A stretch of DNA of 17,465 nucleotides from Leptospira ellisii (lineage in GTDB: Bacteria; Spirochaetota; Leptospiria; Leptospirales; Leptospiraceae), in NCBI RefSeq assembly GCF_002811955.1, contig NZ_NPEF01000073.1, forward strand, positions 1 to 17,465. Direction: 5' to 3'. Each line of letters starts with the position of its first letter. Position 1 is the stretch's first letter. The notes below the pieces were generated by a model. It was given only the letters and a program-made list of their open reading frames with translations, ran no database searches and was not told where the DNA came from. Below are positions 1-11,236 of this stretch, piece after piece. The position numbers and the translations under genes are program-made.

Positions 1-315
1 ACGTATGCTAGGCATACGAACGCACAATCGGTCCTCTGATATATTAATAATTTTGAATATTATATAATCCAACGCTCGGACCGACGGAACTCGGCGACAA
101 AACACCCCCGAATCCGAAAAAGGATAAGGCCGCCGCGCGAAAACTTCTCGGATTCAAATAAAATAGGCTTTTCTCGTTCGAACTCCTTGGACCGATTCGG
201 TCTTCGGATCGTTTCCGAAACGACGAAATTTTCGAACGTTCAAAAAATGAGAATTCGTTTTAGAAAATCTTTTTTAGGAAAACGGGATGTGAAACTTTCG
301 GCGGAGACAAAATAC
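1..315. other. gene-free AT-rich stretch at window edge with small inverted repeats
   Basis: I see no convincing gene here. A TTG-started frame from 187 runs antisense through the terminator and gene remnant below and has no coding character. Two small symmetries are visible. One is a perfect 7-bp inverted repeat at 2-8/12-18 (cgtatgc, loop tag, gcatacg). The other is a 7-bp repeat at 28-34/78-84 (tcggtcc/ggaccga) enclosing a very AT-rich core. Their role is unknown. Confidence 0.5.
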
Positions 316-352
316 AAAAAAAAATCCATGCCCTTCTTTCGAAGCGGCATGG
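316..352 (-). terminator. strong intrinsic terminator, minus strand
   Basis: Read on the minus strand, CCATGCC (352-346) pairs perfectly with GGCATGG (332-326). An inner CTTC/GAAG pair (344-341/336-333) closes a GAAA tetraloop, with one unpaired base at 345. An uninterrupted run of nine T follows after one A (324-316). The stem is 11 bp. It lies 134 bp beyond the stop codon of the small gene at 486-923, and about 930 bp beyond the end of the Alternative Complex III operon. It would end transcription from either. The same segment recurs in decayed form at about 1216-1260. Confidence 0.8.
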
Positions 353-407
353 AACTTTCCAATGGTTGTAACGGTTGCGTTGTTTACTTTTTCAGTTCGG
401 GAGCGAG
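316..407 (-). repeat. distal copy (A) of a gene-end plus terminator segment
   Basis: Positions 325-379 align without gaps to 1224-1278, with about 7 mismatches in 55 positions. After a 3-bp length difference the match continues into the coding end of the SH3 lipoprotein gene (384-407 against 1280-1303). Most differences are C in this copy against A in the other. Both copies have an adjoining A-run on the plus strand. The repeat is in direct orientation, and the two copies are about 900 bp apart. This copy keeps the intact terminator hairpin. Confidence 0.75.
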
Positions 408-452
408 CTTGAGCTTCGCCAACAGCGGGAAGAACCAAATCCCACCTCTAAC
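384..452 (-). pseudogene. remnant of the 3' end of an SH3-type lipoprotein gene
   Basis: The minus-strand reading frame ending at the stop codon at 384-386 closes with the residues LAPELKK. The intact lipoprotein gene at 1280-1759 ends in LAPELKQ. A few residues upstream (FFPLLAKLK) are weakly compatible with that gene's EFPEYASLPKDK stretch. An in-frame stop at 453-455 ends the remnant and no start codon is available. Only the last ten or so codons are convincingly homologous. It is either the tail of a deleted tandem paralogue or a displaced original gene end. Confidence 0.6.
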
Positions 453-485
453 TTATGTGGGGTCTGCGATCCGAATCTTAAAGAA

Positions 486-923
486 TCAGGGTGATTCCAG
501 AGGCAACTCAACCGTAACATAAAACCAATCGATCTTGGACCAATCCCTGCGTTCAGTGATTGCCCCGTCCGCGCCCATATCTATTGAATAGTAAAATTCA
601 CCACCCTTGAAAGAACCGTAACGAGATCCTTCCTCATTGGGAACCGTTTCCCAAATACAACAAATATGCCGAAGAGGTTGCATTCCGGAAGCATGAATTA
701 AATATTTTTCCACACTGGAAGCAAACGTCCCCTTTACTCGATATGTCGCACGAAGTACCGATATCTGATCGTCTTTTTCTTTTTTGCATTCAATAAATTC
801 AAGATGTTTCGGTTTCTTATGAATCCGTTCCAGAAAATCACCGCAGAAAGGCTTTACAGAATATTCTATACGCATTGACATCGTACAAAATAAAACTATA
901 AAAAACACTATCGATTGTTTCAT
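486..923 (-). CDS. small secreted hypothetical protein, DUF4952-like
   Basis: This 145-residue protein begins with a hydrophobic segment (MKQSIVFFIVLFCTMS) that looks like a signal peptide, so it is probably exported. The mature part carries CGDFLERI, KPKHLEFIECKK, ATYRVKG and HICCIWE. From memory this pattern belongs to a small family (DUF4952) found in Leptospira and Acinetobacter; a profile search would settle it. Function is unknown. Conserved cysteines (CGDF, FIEC, CC) could form disulfides. I chose ATG 923 because a GAGG lies 7-8 bp upstream; a TTG at 935 is in frame but overlaps that Shine-Dalgarno. A possible -10 (TATAAA, minus strand) lies at 952-947. The gene sits between the two copies of the repeated terminator segment, in the same direction as the respiratory operon upstream. 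Confidence 0.75.
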   Translation of the reverse strand: MKQSIVFFIVLFCTMSMRIEYSVKPFCGDFLERIHKKPKHLEFIECKKEKDDQISVLRATYRVKGTFASSVEKYLIHASGMQPLRHICCIWETVPNEEGSRYGSFKGGEFYYSIDMGADGAITERRDWSKIDWFYVTVELPLESP

Positions 924-1279
924 TTGAATCCTCAAACTTCCGATGATTTATATTCTTGCAATTCCCTGAAAAACTTGAAAGAAAACTTGCAGGAGTTCCC
1001 ACAGATTTTGTCTCTTTGGCGAATATTTTAGGTCTTGGCATACTTTTTCCGATCGTTTAAAAAAGTATGAGTTCCCAAAACGCGTGAGCGATCGAAACGG
1101 GGTCAACAAATTGGAATTACGGAAATAGAATATTCTAAAAATAAAATATAATTTGTTGACCGGAGTTGAGAGCGCGACCCGCGCTTTCGATCGTTTACGC
1201 GCGGGCACCGCCCGCAAAAAAAATCAATGACATTATTTAGAAGCGGCATGGAAATTTACAATGCTTGTAACGGTTGCGT
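924..1279. other. intergenic stretch between lipoprotein gene and small secreted-protein gene
   Basis: No gene is supported here. The stretch contains the proximal repeat copy with a decayed terminator (1216-1278), a GC hairpin (GCGGGC, ACC, GCCCGC at 1201-1215), the nested inverted repeat (1081-1203), and a possible minus-strand -10 element (947-952) for the downstream gene. Two short phrases containing gagttccca (about 993-1001 and 1069-1077) are near-repeats of each other. Confidence 0.6.
1081..1203. repeat. nested inverted repeat with AT-rich palindromic core
   Basis: Three layers are visible. The core is a perfect 12-bp palindrome (tagaatattcta, 1126-1137). A perfect 12-bp inverted repeat (ggtcaacaaatt 1101-1112, aatttgttgacc 1150-1161) is concentric with it. 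The outer arms are cgcgtgagcgatcgaaa (1081-1097) against tttcgatcgtttacgcg (1185-1201), matching at 15 of 17 positions. The right half holds about 20 extra GC-rich bases between the layers. As RNA or single-stranded DNA this would fold into a long hairpin. No T-run follows it on either strand, so it is not a standard terminator. Confidence 0.7.
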
Positions 1280-1303
1280 TTACTGTTTCAATTCCGGAGC
1301 CAA
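1216..1303 (-). repeat. proximal copy (B) of the gene-end plus terminator segment
   Basis: This is the counterpart of 316-407 and directly follows the intact SH3 lipoprotein gene. On the minus strand the T-run (1223-1216) is kept. The stem no longer pairs cleanly: CCATGCC (1251-1245) faces a degraded partner around 1225-1231 with mismatches. As a terminator it should be much weaker than the distal copy, so transcription from the operon may run on into 923-486. Confidence 0.65.
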
Positions 1304-1759
1304 TTCCGCAAGCGGAACCTTATCCTTCGGAAGAGAAGCGTATTCAGGGAACTCGTATCCGTTCGGATAGTGTTCGTGGTCTTCCGGATCGTAAAAGTGC
1401 ACGTAGTCTTTGCGATGTCCCCAAGAGAACACCGACTTGGACGGATCCTGACCCACCACTAAACAGCGAGGGTTGATCCAACCCTCCGTCTTTTCGGTTT
1501 TTACCCGAACAAACGGTTTTGGATTGGCTTCGTGATTTCTATAATCGTAAACCCTTACGACCGAACCCGGTGCGATTCTTTCCTTCACGGCGGAAGTCGC
1601 ATCCGCTTCCGAAAAAATCGGAACGGTCGGATTCAAAGAAGGATTCACCAAGGAAGGATCGCAATTTTTATGATCGGTGACCTGAGCCAGTTTGGAACAT
1701 GCTCCCAAAAGAAGGGATGCTCCGGTCAACAGAACGACGAGTTTGATATTTCTTTTCAT
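1280..1759 (-). CDS. SH3-domain lipoprotein, last gene of the Alternative Complex III operon
   Basis: This 159-residue lipoprotein has a signal peptide ending in the lipobox L-G-A-C, with the lipidated cysteine at residue 21. Residues about 45-105 resemble a bacterial SH3 domain: VPIFSEAD, a central PGSVVRVYDY strand, and the closing GWINPRCLV. The tail is charged and proline-rich and ends LAPELKQ. ATG 1759 has AGAGGAAG just upstream, and the start lies 11 bp after the actF stop, so the gene is almost certainly cotranscribed with the respiratory complex. Known ACIII operons may carry extra small subunits, but I do not recognise this one as a described subunit. Its role (assembly, cell-wall anchoring or redox-partner docking) is inferred from position only. 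Confidence 0.85.
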   Translation of the reverse strand: MKRNIKLVVLLTGASLLLGACSKLAQVTDHKNCDPSLVNPSLNPTVPIFSEADATSAVKERIAPGSVVRVYDYRNHEANPKPFVRVKTEKTEGWINPRCLVVGQDPSKSVFSWGHRKDYVHFYDPEDHEHYPNGYEFPEYASLPKDKVPLAELAPELKQ

Positions 1760-1770
1760 TCTTCTTCCTC

Positions 1771-2994
1771 TTATTGGTGGTGATGCAGGGCCTGATCCAA
1801 TCTTGGATCTCCGACGGGAATCAAAGGCGCGGATTCATACCGTTTTAAAACCACGAATCCGAACAAACCGATGAATCCGATCACCGCTCCGAACGTCAAA
1901 ATCAGACCCGAGAAATGGAAGTGTTCGAAATTGGCGGGGAAAACCAGCCAGTAGATTTCGATCACCTGAGTGAACACGATCCACAACGCGATTTTTACGA
2001 GAGTGTTGATGTCCCGTTTGTTGGGACGATTGAGAAGCAATAGGAACGGAAGGACGAACTTGATAAACGGAAGCGCGAACGTGAACACTTCCCAACCTCC
2101 GGTCAATCTTTGTTCGTAAAAGAAGGTCTCTTCCGGAATGTTCGCATACCAGATCAGCATAAACTGGGAAAATCCGACATACGCCCAAAAGGTGCAGAAT
2201 CCGAGCATGAACTTGCCGATGTCATGGATGTGGTTTTCATTCACCAAATTTCCGAGATATCCTTTCTTTTTCAGAAAGTAGATCATGATCACCAAACTGG
2301 ACAGACCGGTTTGATACGCTCCTGCGAAACAATATACGCCGAACATGGTGGAAAACCAATGAGGAGTCAACGACATGATCAGATCGAAGGACGCGAGGGA
2401 AAAGGAAAGCGCGAAGAATACGAGAAATCCGCCCGCCAAACGCGCGTTAAACTGCGTATGAGCCACTTCCTTGTCCTGATCCTGTTTGGTGGAACGTCTG
2501 TAGAATAACCATCCGAAGACCGACCAAGCGGCACCGAAAAGGATCATACGCGCCACAAAAAACGGAGCGTTTAACAGAGGTTTCTTGTGTTGCAGAAGGT
2601 GATCGTGCTCGACCACTTCGGCATGACTCCATTCGTAGAGATCGTGGATTCCCACCGCAGTGATCAAAAGTAGAACTCCGACCACGGGCAAAAACAATCC
2701 GTATCCTTCCGCCAACCTTCTAACGGTTACCGACCAATGTGAACCGGTGATATGACTGACCGCGGTAAAGAAAACCCCCGCAAGCGAAATACCGGTGATG
2801 AAAAAGGTTCCGATCAAAAACGCGGACCAGGCCGGATTGGAATGGCCCCCTTCGTGTCTCGGAGGGGTATGGGAAAGGGTAAAATACCCGATAAGCAAAC
2901 TCAAAATTCCGATCCCGATCATCCCGAAAAGGGCGCTGCGGGTTTTGGAATCGAGTTTAAAGTTAATCAGATTTTGTTCGACTTTGACTTCCAT
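1771..2994 (-). CDS. actF: Alternative Complex III subunit ActF, quinone-binding membrane protein
   Basis: This 407-residue polytopic membrane protein has about ten hydrophobic helices and is related to the NrfD/ActC family. It is one of the two large membrane subunits of quinol:cytochrome c oxidoreductase (ACIII). Family-typical features include the SHWSVTVRRLAEG segment near residues 85-97, GIHDLYEWSH near 115-124, a charged cytoplasmic loop near 165-180, and a histidine-rich C-terminus. ATG 2994 has AGGA 10 bp upstream and lies 5 bp after the actE stop. The length fits the family. In ACIII this subunit packs against ActC and is thought to contribute to quinol handling or proton conduction; that is family knowledge, not visible here. 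Confidence 0.92.
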   Translation of the reverse strand: MEVKVEQNLINFKLDSKTRSALFGMIGIGILSLLIGYFTLSHTPPRHEGGHSNPAWSAFLIGTFFITGISLAGVFFTAVSHITGSHWSVTVRRLAEGYGLFLPVVGVLLLITAVGIHDLYEWSHAEVVEHDHLLQHKKPLLNAPFFVARMILFGAAWSVFGWLFYRRSTKQDQDKEVAHTQFNARLAGGFLVFFALSFSLASFDLIMSLTPHWFSTMFGVYCFAGAYQTGLSSLVIMIYFLKKKGYLGNLVNENHIHDIGKFMLGFCTFWAYVGFSQFMLIWYANIPEETFFYEQRLTGGWEVFTFALPFIKFVLPFLLLLNRPNKRDINTLVKIALWIVFTQVIEIYWLVFPANFEHFHFSGLILTFGAVIGFIGLFGFVVLKRYESAPLIPVGDPRLDQALHHHQ

Positions 2995-2999
2995 GATTC

Positions 3000-3581
3000 T
3001 TAATTCCTGGCCACGTCTTTTTTAGTTCTGTTCTCGTATTCCTGGAGTTTTCTCACATAGAGAACTATCTTCCAGCGGTCTTCGGGAGAAATTTGAGAAG
3101 CGTAACTTTTCATCCTTCCCCATCCTGCGGTGATCACATGATAGATCTGTCCGTCGGAATATCCTTGAATTTTAGGGGAAATCACGGCCGGAACCGGAAA
3201 TCCGATTCTAGGCGCGGGTCCCACGATGGTTCCGTTCCCCGCTCCCCTAACGCCGTGGCAAGGAGAACAATACGTTTGATACTTGGCTTCGCCCTTTTGA
3301 AGATTGGCCAAATCGCTCTTAAACGTATTGGCAAGTCCTTTGTTCGGTAATTGGGTCACGTCCAATCCGAGGTATTCGTACGGATAATATCCTACGGGAA
3401 CCGCACCTTTGGGAGGAATCCGCGAGGAAGAACCGTCCTTTGCGATCGGATCTTCTTCCTGCGCTTCTCTCGCCGGAGAATCCGCCATATCGGGAAAATA
3501 CTCCAGAGGAGGAGTTTTGGACTCGCAGTTCCAAAGGAGAACGGCGGCCAAAAGAAAAATTAGAGATTTGTAATATTTCAT
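3000..3581 (-). CDS. actE: Alternative Complex III subunit ActE, monoheme cytochrome c
   Basis: This 193-residue monoheme cytochrome c carries one heme-binding CSPCH (C105, C108, H109); M157 in GRMKSY is a likely axial ligand. The N-terminus has a hydrophobic signal followed by LLWNC (C19), a loose spirochaetal lipobox, so the protein is probably lipid-anchored on the periplasmic side. The YFPDMADSPA segment just after it is typical of ActE. In ACIII this heme is thought to pass electrons to the terminal oxidase or a soluble cytochrome. ATG 3581 has AGGG about 9 bp upstream, 14 bp after actD. No defect is seen. Confidence 0.93.
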   Translation of the reverse strand: MKYYKSLIFLLAAVLLWNCESKTPPLEYFPDMADSPAREAQEEDPIAKDGSSSRIPPKGAVPVGYYPYEYLGLDVTQLPNKGLANTFKSDLANLQKGEAKYQTYCSPCHGVRGAGNGTIVGPAPRIGFPVPAVISPKIQGYSDGQIYHVITAGWGRMKSYASQISPEDRWKIVLYVRKLQEYENRTKKDVARN

Positions 3582-3595
3582 TCCTGTCCCTACTC

Positions 3596-4146
3596 CTATT
3601 TCACAACCTCGACGTTCTTTCCGCCGAGACCCTTGATGAAGTTCACCACTTCGTCCTCCTGATACCCCTTGGAAGAGGAAGGAATCCAGAGCGCGAACTT
3701 GTCCGTGGTGATGTCCGGATGCAGAACCTTACGGTTCAACTTCGGAAGTCTGGTCAAAAAAAACATCGCCGCCGCCGTTCCCACGCCTGCCATAAACACG
3801 GTGAATTCGAACGTGATGGGAATGTATGCGAACCATGCGTTCAGGTTCTTACCGGAGATGTTGATGGGCCAATCGAACTTGTGGGTCAGATACTGCATTC
3901 CGAACCCCACGGTGCATCCGAAAAGTCCCATGAAGAAGGTCACCCAGGGAAGTCCGGAGCGGGGAAGTCCCATCGCGTCGTCCAGGCCGTGAACCGGATA
4001 CGGAGTGAAACAATCGAAATCCGTATAATTCTTCTCTTTGGTTTTTGCCGCCGCGGCGATGATTTCCGCGGGGGAGTCGAAGAGTCCGTAAACTCCGGCG
4101 CTCGTTTCTTCGAACGTATGAAATTGTTCCTTATGAGGTCTATACA

Positions 4147-4147
<1 letters not shown>
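3596..4147 (-). CDS. actD: Alternative Complex III subunit ActD (DUF3341)
   Basis: This 183-residue protein has a soluble N-terminal domain, two membrane helices (about 65-85 and 105-132) and a C-terminal tail. The N-terminal phrase YGLFDSPAEII, then FTPYPVHGLDDAMG, is the hallmark of the DUF3341/ActD family. It is a cofactor-free membrane subunit of ACIII that sits beside ActC. The start codon overlaps the actC stop by one base (TGATG), indicating translational coupling. Length is normal. Confidence 0.93.
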
Positions 4148-8610
<4,463 letters not shown>

Positions 8611-8623
8611 GTATTACTCCCGG

Positions 8624-9130
<507 letters not shown>

Positions 9131-9427
9131 TCGTATGAAGTCCCTATGAATCCAATATTGGTATTGGAAACAGGATTTTTGGTTGTGTGAAAAATTGCAA
9201 GTAAACGAAGAATCGAGCCCATCCGTTTGCGTTTATTTTGAATTCTATTTGAGATTAAGTATCAATTAAAAATGTTTTATGAAGTCGAAAAGAAGTTTCC
9301 GAAATTTCGAAAAAAAAATCCGAAAACGAAAAAAATTCTCACCGAAAAAGAACCTCTTTTTCGTGAAAACGGAGAATTCGGAAAAGAAACTTTCCCATCG
9401 ATCCGAGTCTAAGGAGAATTTCGACCG
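9131..9427. promoter_or_regulatory. divergent intergenic region between actA operon and nuclease gene
   Basis: This region must hold the actA promoter (minus) and the nuclease promoter (plus), but I cannot place -35/-10 boxes with confidence. A perfect inverted repeat (tccaata, 4-base loop, tattgga, 9151-9168) lies 21-38 bp upstream of the actA start. An 8-bp stem (cgaaaaag/ctttttcg, 9343-9363) lies upstream of the nuclease. The middle is very A-rich on the plus strand. Confidence 0.45.
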
Positions 9428-10290
9428 ATGAAACAACCGCATCTTGCAGCATTCGGAAAATATCTTCCCATAGTTTGCCTTTTTTTGCGCTGCTCCTAAA
9501 ACAGGAACCTCTCAAGGCACAGGAACTAAAACTCAAACTCGCGAGTTTTAACGCGATGTTCCTTTACGACGAAATCGGAGACGACAAGGCGTTTCCTCGC
9601 GGAAGAATTCCTAGAAAGGAAATCGATTTTCAAAAGATACGAACCCATCTGCAAACGATCGATCCGGACTGGATCGCCTTGCAGGAGGTGGAAAACGAAA
9701 CCGCGGTGCAGAAAATCCTTCCAAACTCGTACGACTGCAAGGTCACGCGCACCAGCGGATACGATCAAGAGATCGGAATCTGCTGGAAAAAACGGTTCCG
9801 TCCCGTACTCGTTTCGGAACTCTCCGAACTCGCCGTACATCCGGGTGCAAGAAAGGGGCTCGAAGTCGCGTTTATCGTGGAAAATCGGCGGATTTCCCTC
9901 TTGAATATACACCTAAAAGCGGGATCGGACGAAAGATCCGCAAGGATCAGGACCGAACAACTCCGCGTTTTAAACGGGATTCTGAGGGATAAAAAGGATT
10001 TTTTTCTATTAGGAGATTTTAATATTCCGCTAGCAAAGGATTCCTACTCCTGGAAGCTGCTTTCCGAAGGCGTCGGATTAAAAAATCCGGGACGTTATAC
10101 GAAACCAAAGTGTTGGGGACGAAAGAATCTGATCGATTTTATTCTTACGGATCTGCAAATTCCGAAAAACTCTTTCGAATCGATTCCGTTTCCGGAGGAC
10201 GACGGTAAATTCGACGGCAAACCTCTTACGGAAAAAACGCTTTCGGATCATTGTCCCGTCGTTTTGCGCTACACGACGAGCGCCGAATAA
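9428..10290 (+). CDS. secreted endonuclease/exonuclease/phosphatase-family protein, frameshifted in a poly-T run
   Basis: The catalytic domain is a complete EEP (DNase I/exonuclease III-like) fold: ALQEVEN with the metal-binding Glu, NIHLKAG, LLGDFNI and the closing LSDHCPVVL. The family hydrolyses phosphodiesters or phosphomonoesters; the substrate here is unknown. ATG 9428 has an AAGGAG 11 bp upstream and opens a signal-like MKQPHLAAFGKYLPIVCLF, but that frame hits TAA at 9497-9499. The domain lies in another frame, open from a TTG at 9475 that has no Shine-Dalgarno. One extra T in the seven-T run (9480-9486) would join them into a 287-residue protein with a normal hydrophobic core (LPIVCLFFALLL) and a possible LKA cleavage site. 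It could be a sequencing error, a real disruption or a slippage switch. Confidence 0.8.
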
Positions 10291-10467
10291 CGCGGAACCG
10301 AAGACGTTTCCCTTCGATAGTGAACTGAGCGACGTAAATTCGAAGAGCGCAGATATATCCCGCCGCTTCACATTCGTCATTCATAATAGATGAATCCACT
10401 TATAAGTTAGGCTTGGAATTTTATCCGCCGCATGAAAATCCCCGAAACGTCTTCGGTTTTTCGGAGT

Positions 10468-11151
10468 ATGAAAAAGATTCCAACATATATCGTTTCCTTT
10501 TTACTAGTTGCATTCAGTTTCGCTTGTTCGGATTCCAAGGATTCGAACGAAACGGATCTTTTTGCGCTGCTTCTTTTGAATCCGAGCACTTCACCGCTCT
10601 TCTCTCCGGGATACAAGGTCGTATTCGTCACGAACGACCCGCACGACGGAGACTTCGGCGGGGTTTCGGGAGCCGATACGTTTTGTAACGCTCAAAAACC
10701 CGCAGGCGCGCCGATCGGAGCCACGTTTAAGGCGCTTTTGGTTTCCGAACACGGAGGCGTGGGGAACACTAGGCTTGCGTCGCGAACCACCGATGCCAAC
10801 TTCAACGGGTTAGGCGACGGACAAGTGGATTGGGTTCTCTCGGCGAATACGGAATACAGAAGGATCGACGGAACCACGGTCGTGTTCCAGACGAACGAAA
10901 GACGTCTTTTCGATTTTTTTCCGAACAATCGATTGCAGAATCCGTTCACGGATACGAACGGTCTTGAAATCTGGACCGGGCTCAATCCGGATTGGAGTGT
11001 CGCCAATTCCTGCGTGGATTGGACGTCAAACACAGCGGGCGGAGGGGATATAGGAGAGATAGGATTTCCAGACGAAAGCGACGCGGGTTCGGTGCACCTT
11101 GTAGCTAAAAACTGCGACGAAACCGCCCGGCTCCTCTGCGTGCAGCAGTAA
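10468..11151 (+). CDS. DUF1554 (endostatin-like, Len-type) lipoprotein
   Basis: This 227-residue lipoprotein has the signal MKKIPTYIVSFLLVAFSFAC with the lipid cysteine at residue 20 (loose F-A-C lipobox). The mature domain has the DUF1554 pattern: VVFVTNDPHDGDFGG, SGADTFCNAQ, WTGLNPDW, CVDWTSN, DAGSVHLV, NCDETARLLCVQ. Cysteines 73, 182, 216 and 224 probably pair as two disulfides. In Leptospira, LenA-type members of this family are outer-membrane lipoproteins reported to bind host laminin and complement regulators; whether this paralogue does is unknown. An in-frame ATG at 10432 would add 12 residues. I preferred 10468 for its signal peptide, though neither start has a well-placed Shine-Dalgarno. 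Confidence 0.85.
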   Translation: MKKIPTYIVSFLLVAFSFACSDSKDSNETDLFALLLLNPSTSPLFSPGYKVVFVTNDPHDGDFGGVSGADTFCNAQKPAGAPIGATFKALLVSEHGGVGNTRLASRTTDANFNGLGDGQVDWVLSANTEYRRIDGTTVVFQTNERRLFDFFPNNRLQNPFTDTNGLEIWTGLNPDWSVANSCVDWTSNTAGGGDIGEIGFPDESDAGSVHLVAKNCDETARLLCVQQ

Positions 11152-11192
11152 AACCGGATCCATATTCATATATAAATATATTTGAATATTCT

Positions 11193-11228
11193 AAAAAGCG
11201 GGCCGGGAAAAAAGTTCCTTCGCCCGCT
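11193..11228 (-). terminator. intrinsic terminator, minus strand
   Basis: On the minus strand AGCGGGC (11228-11222) pairs with GCCCGCT (11203-11197). An inner GGAA/TTCC pairing lies in the loop, and a short T-run follows (11196-11193). It begins 8 bp beyond the stop of the outer-membrane protein gene at 11237 and faces the end of the DUF1554 gene. It would end the minus-strand unit. Confidence 0.7.
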
Positions 11229-11236
11229 CCGCCTCC

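Noticed and set aside
187..522. Plus-strand open frame of 111 codons
   Set aside because: It starts at TTG without a Shine-Dalgarno, runs antisense through a terminator, a gene remnant and the end of the real gene at 486, and its protein looks random.
1201..1215. GC-rich hairpin next to an A-run, resembling a terminator
   Set aside because: On the plus strand it is followed by A rather than T, and on the minus strand the T-run comes before the hairpin, so it does not have terminator geometry for either strand.
948..1217. Minus-strand open frame of 89 codons
   Set aside because: It runs through the nested palindrome and reads as translated repeat with no family resemblance or ribosome site.
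9343..9363. 8-bp stem cgaaaaag/ctttttcg upstream of the nuclease gene
   Set aside because: It lies in a homopolymer-rich stretch where such A/T arms arise easily, and there is no further support.
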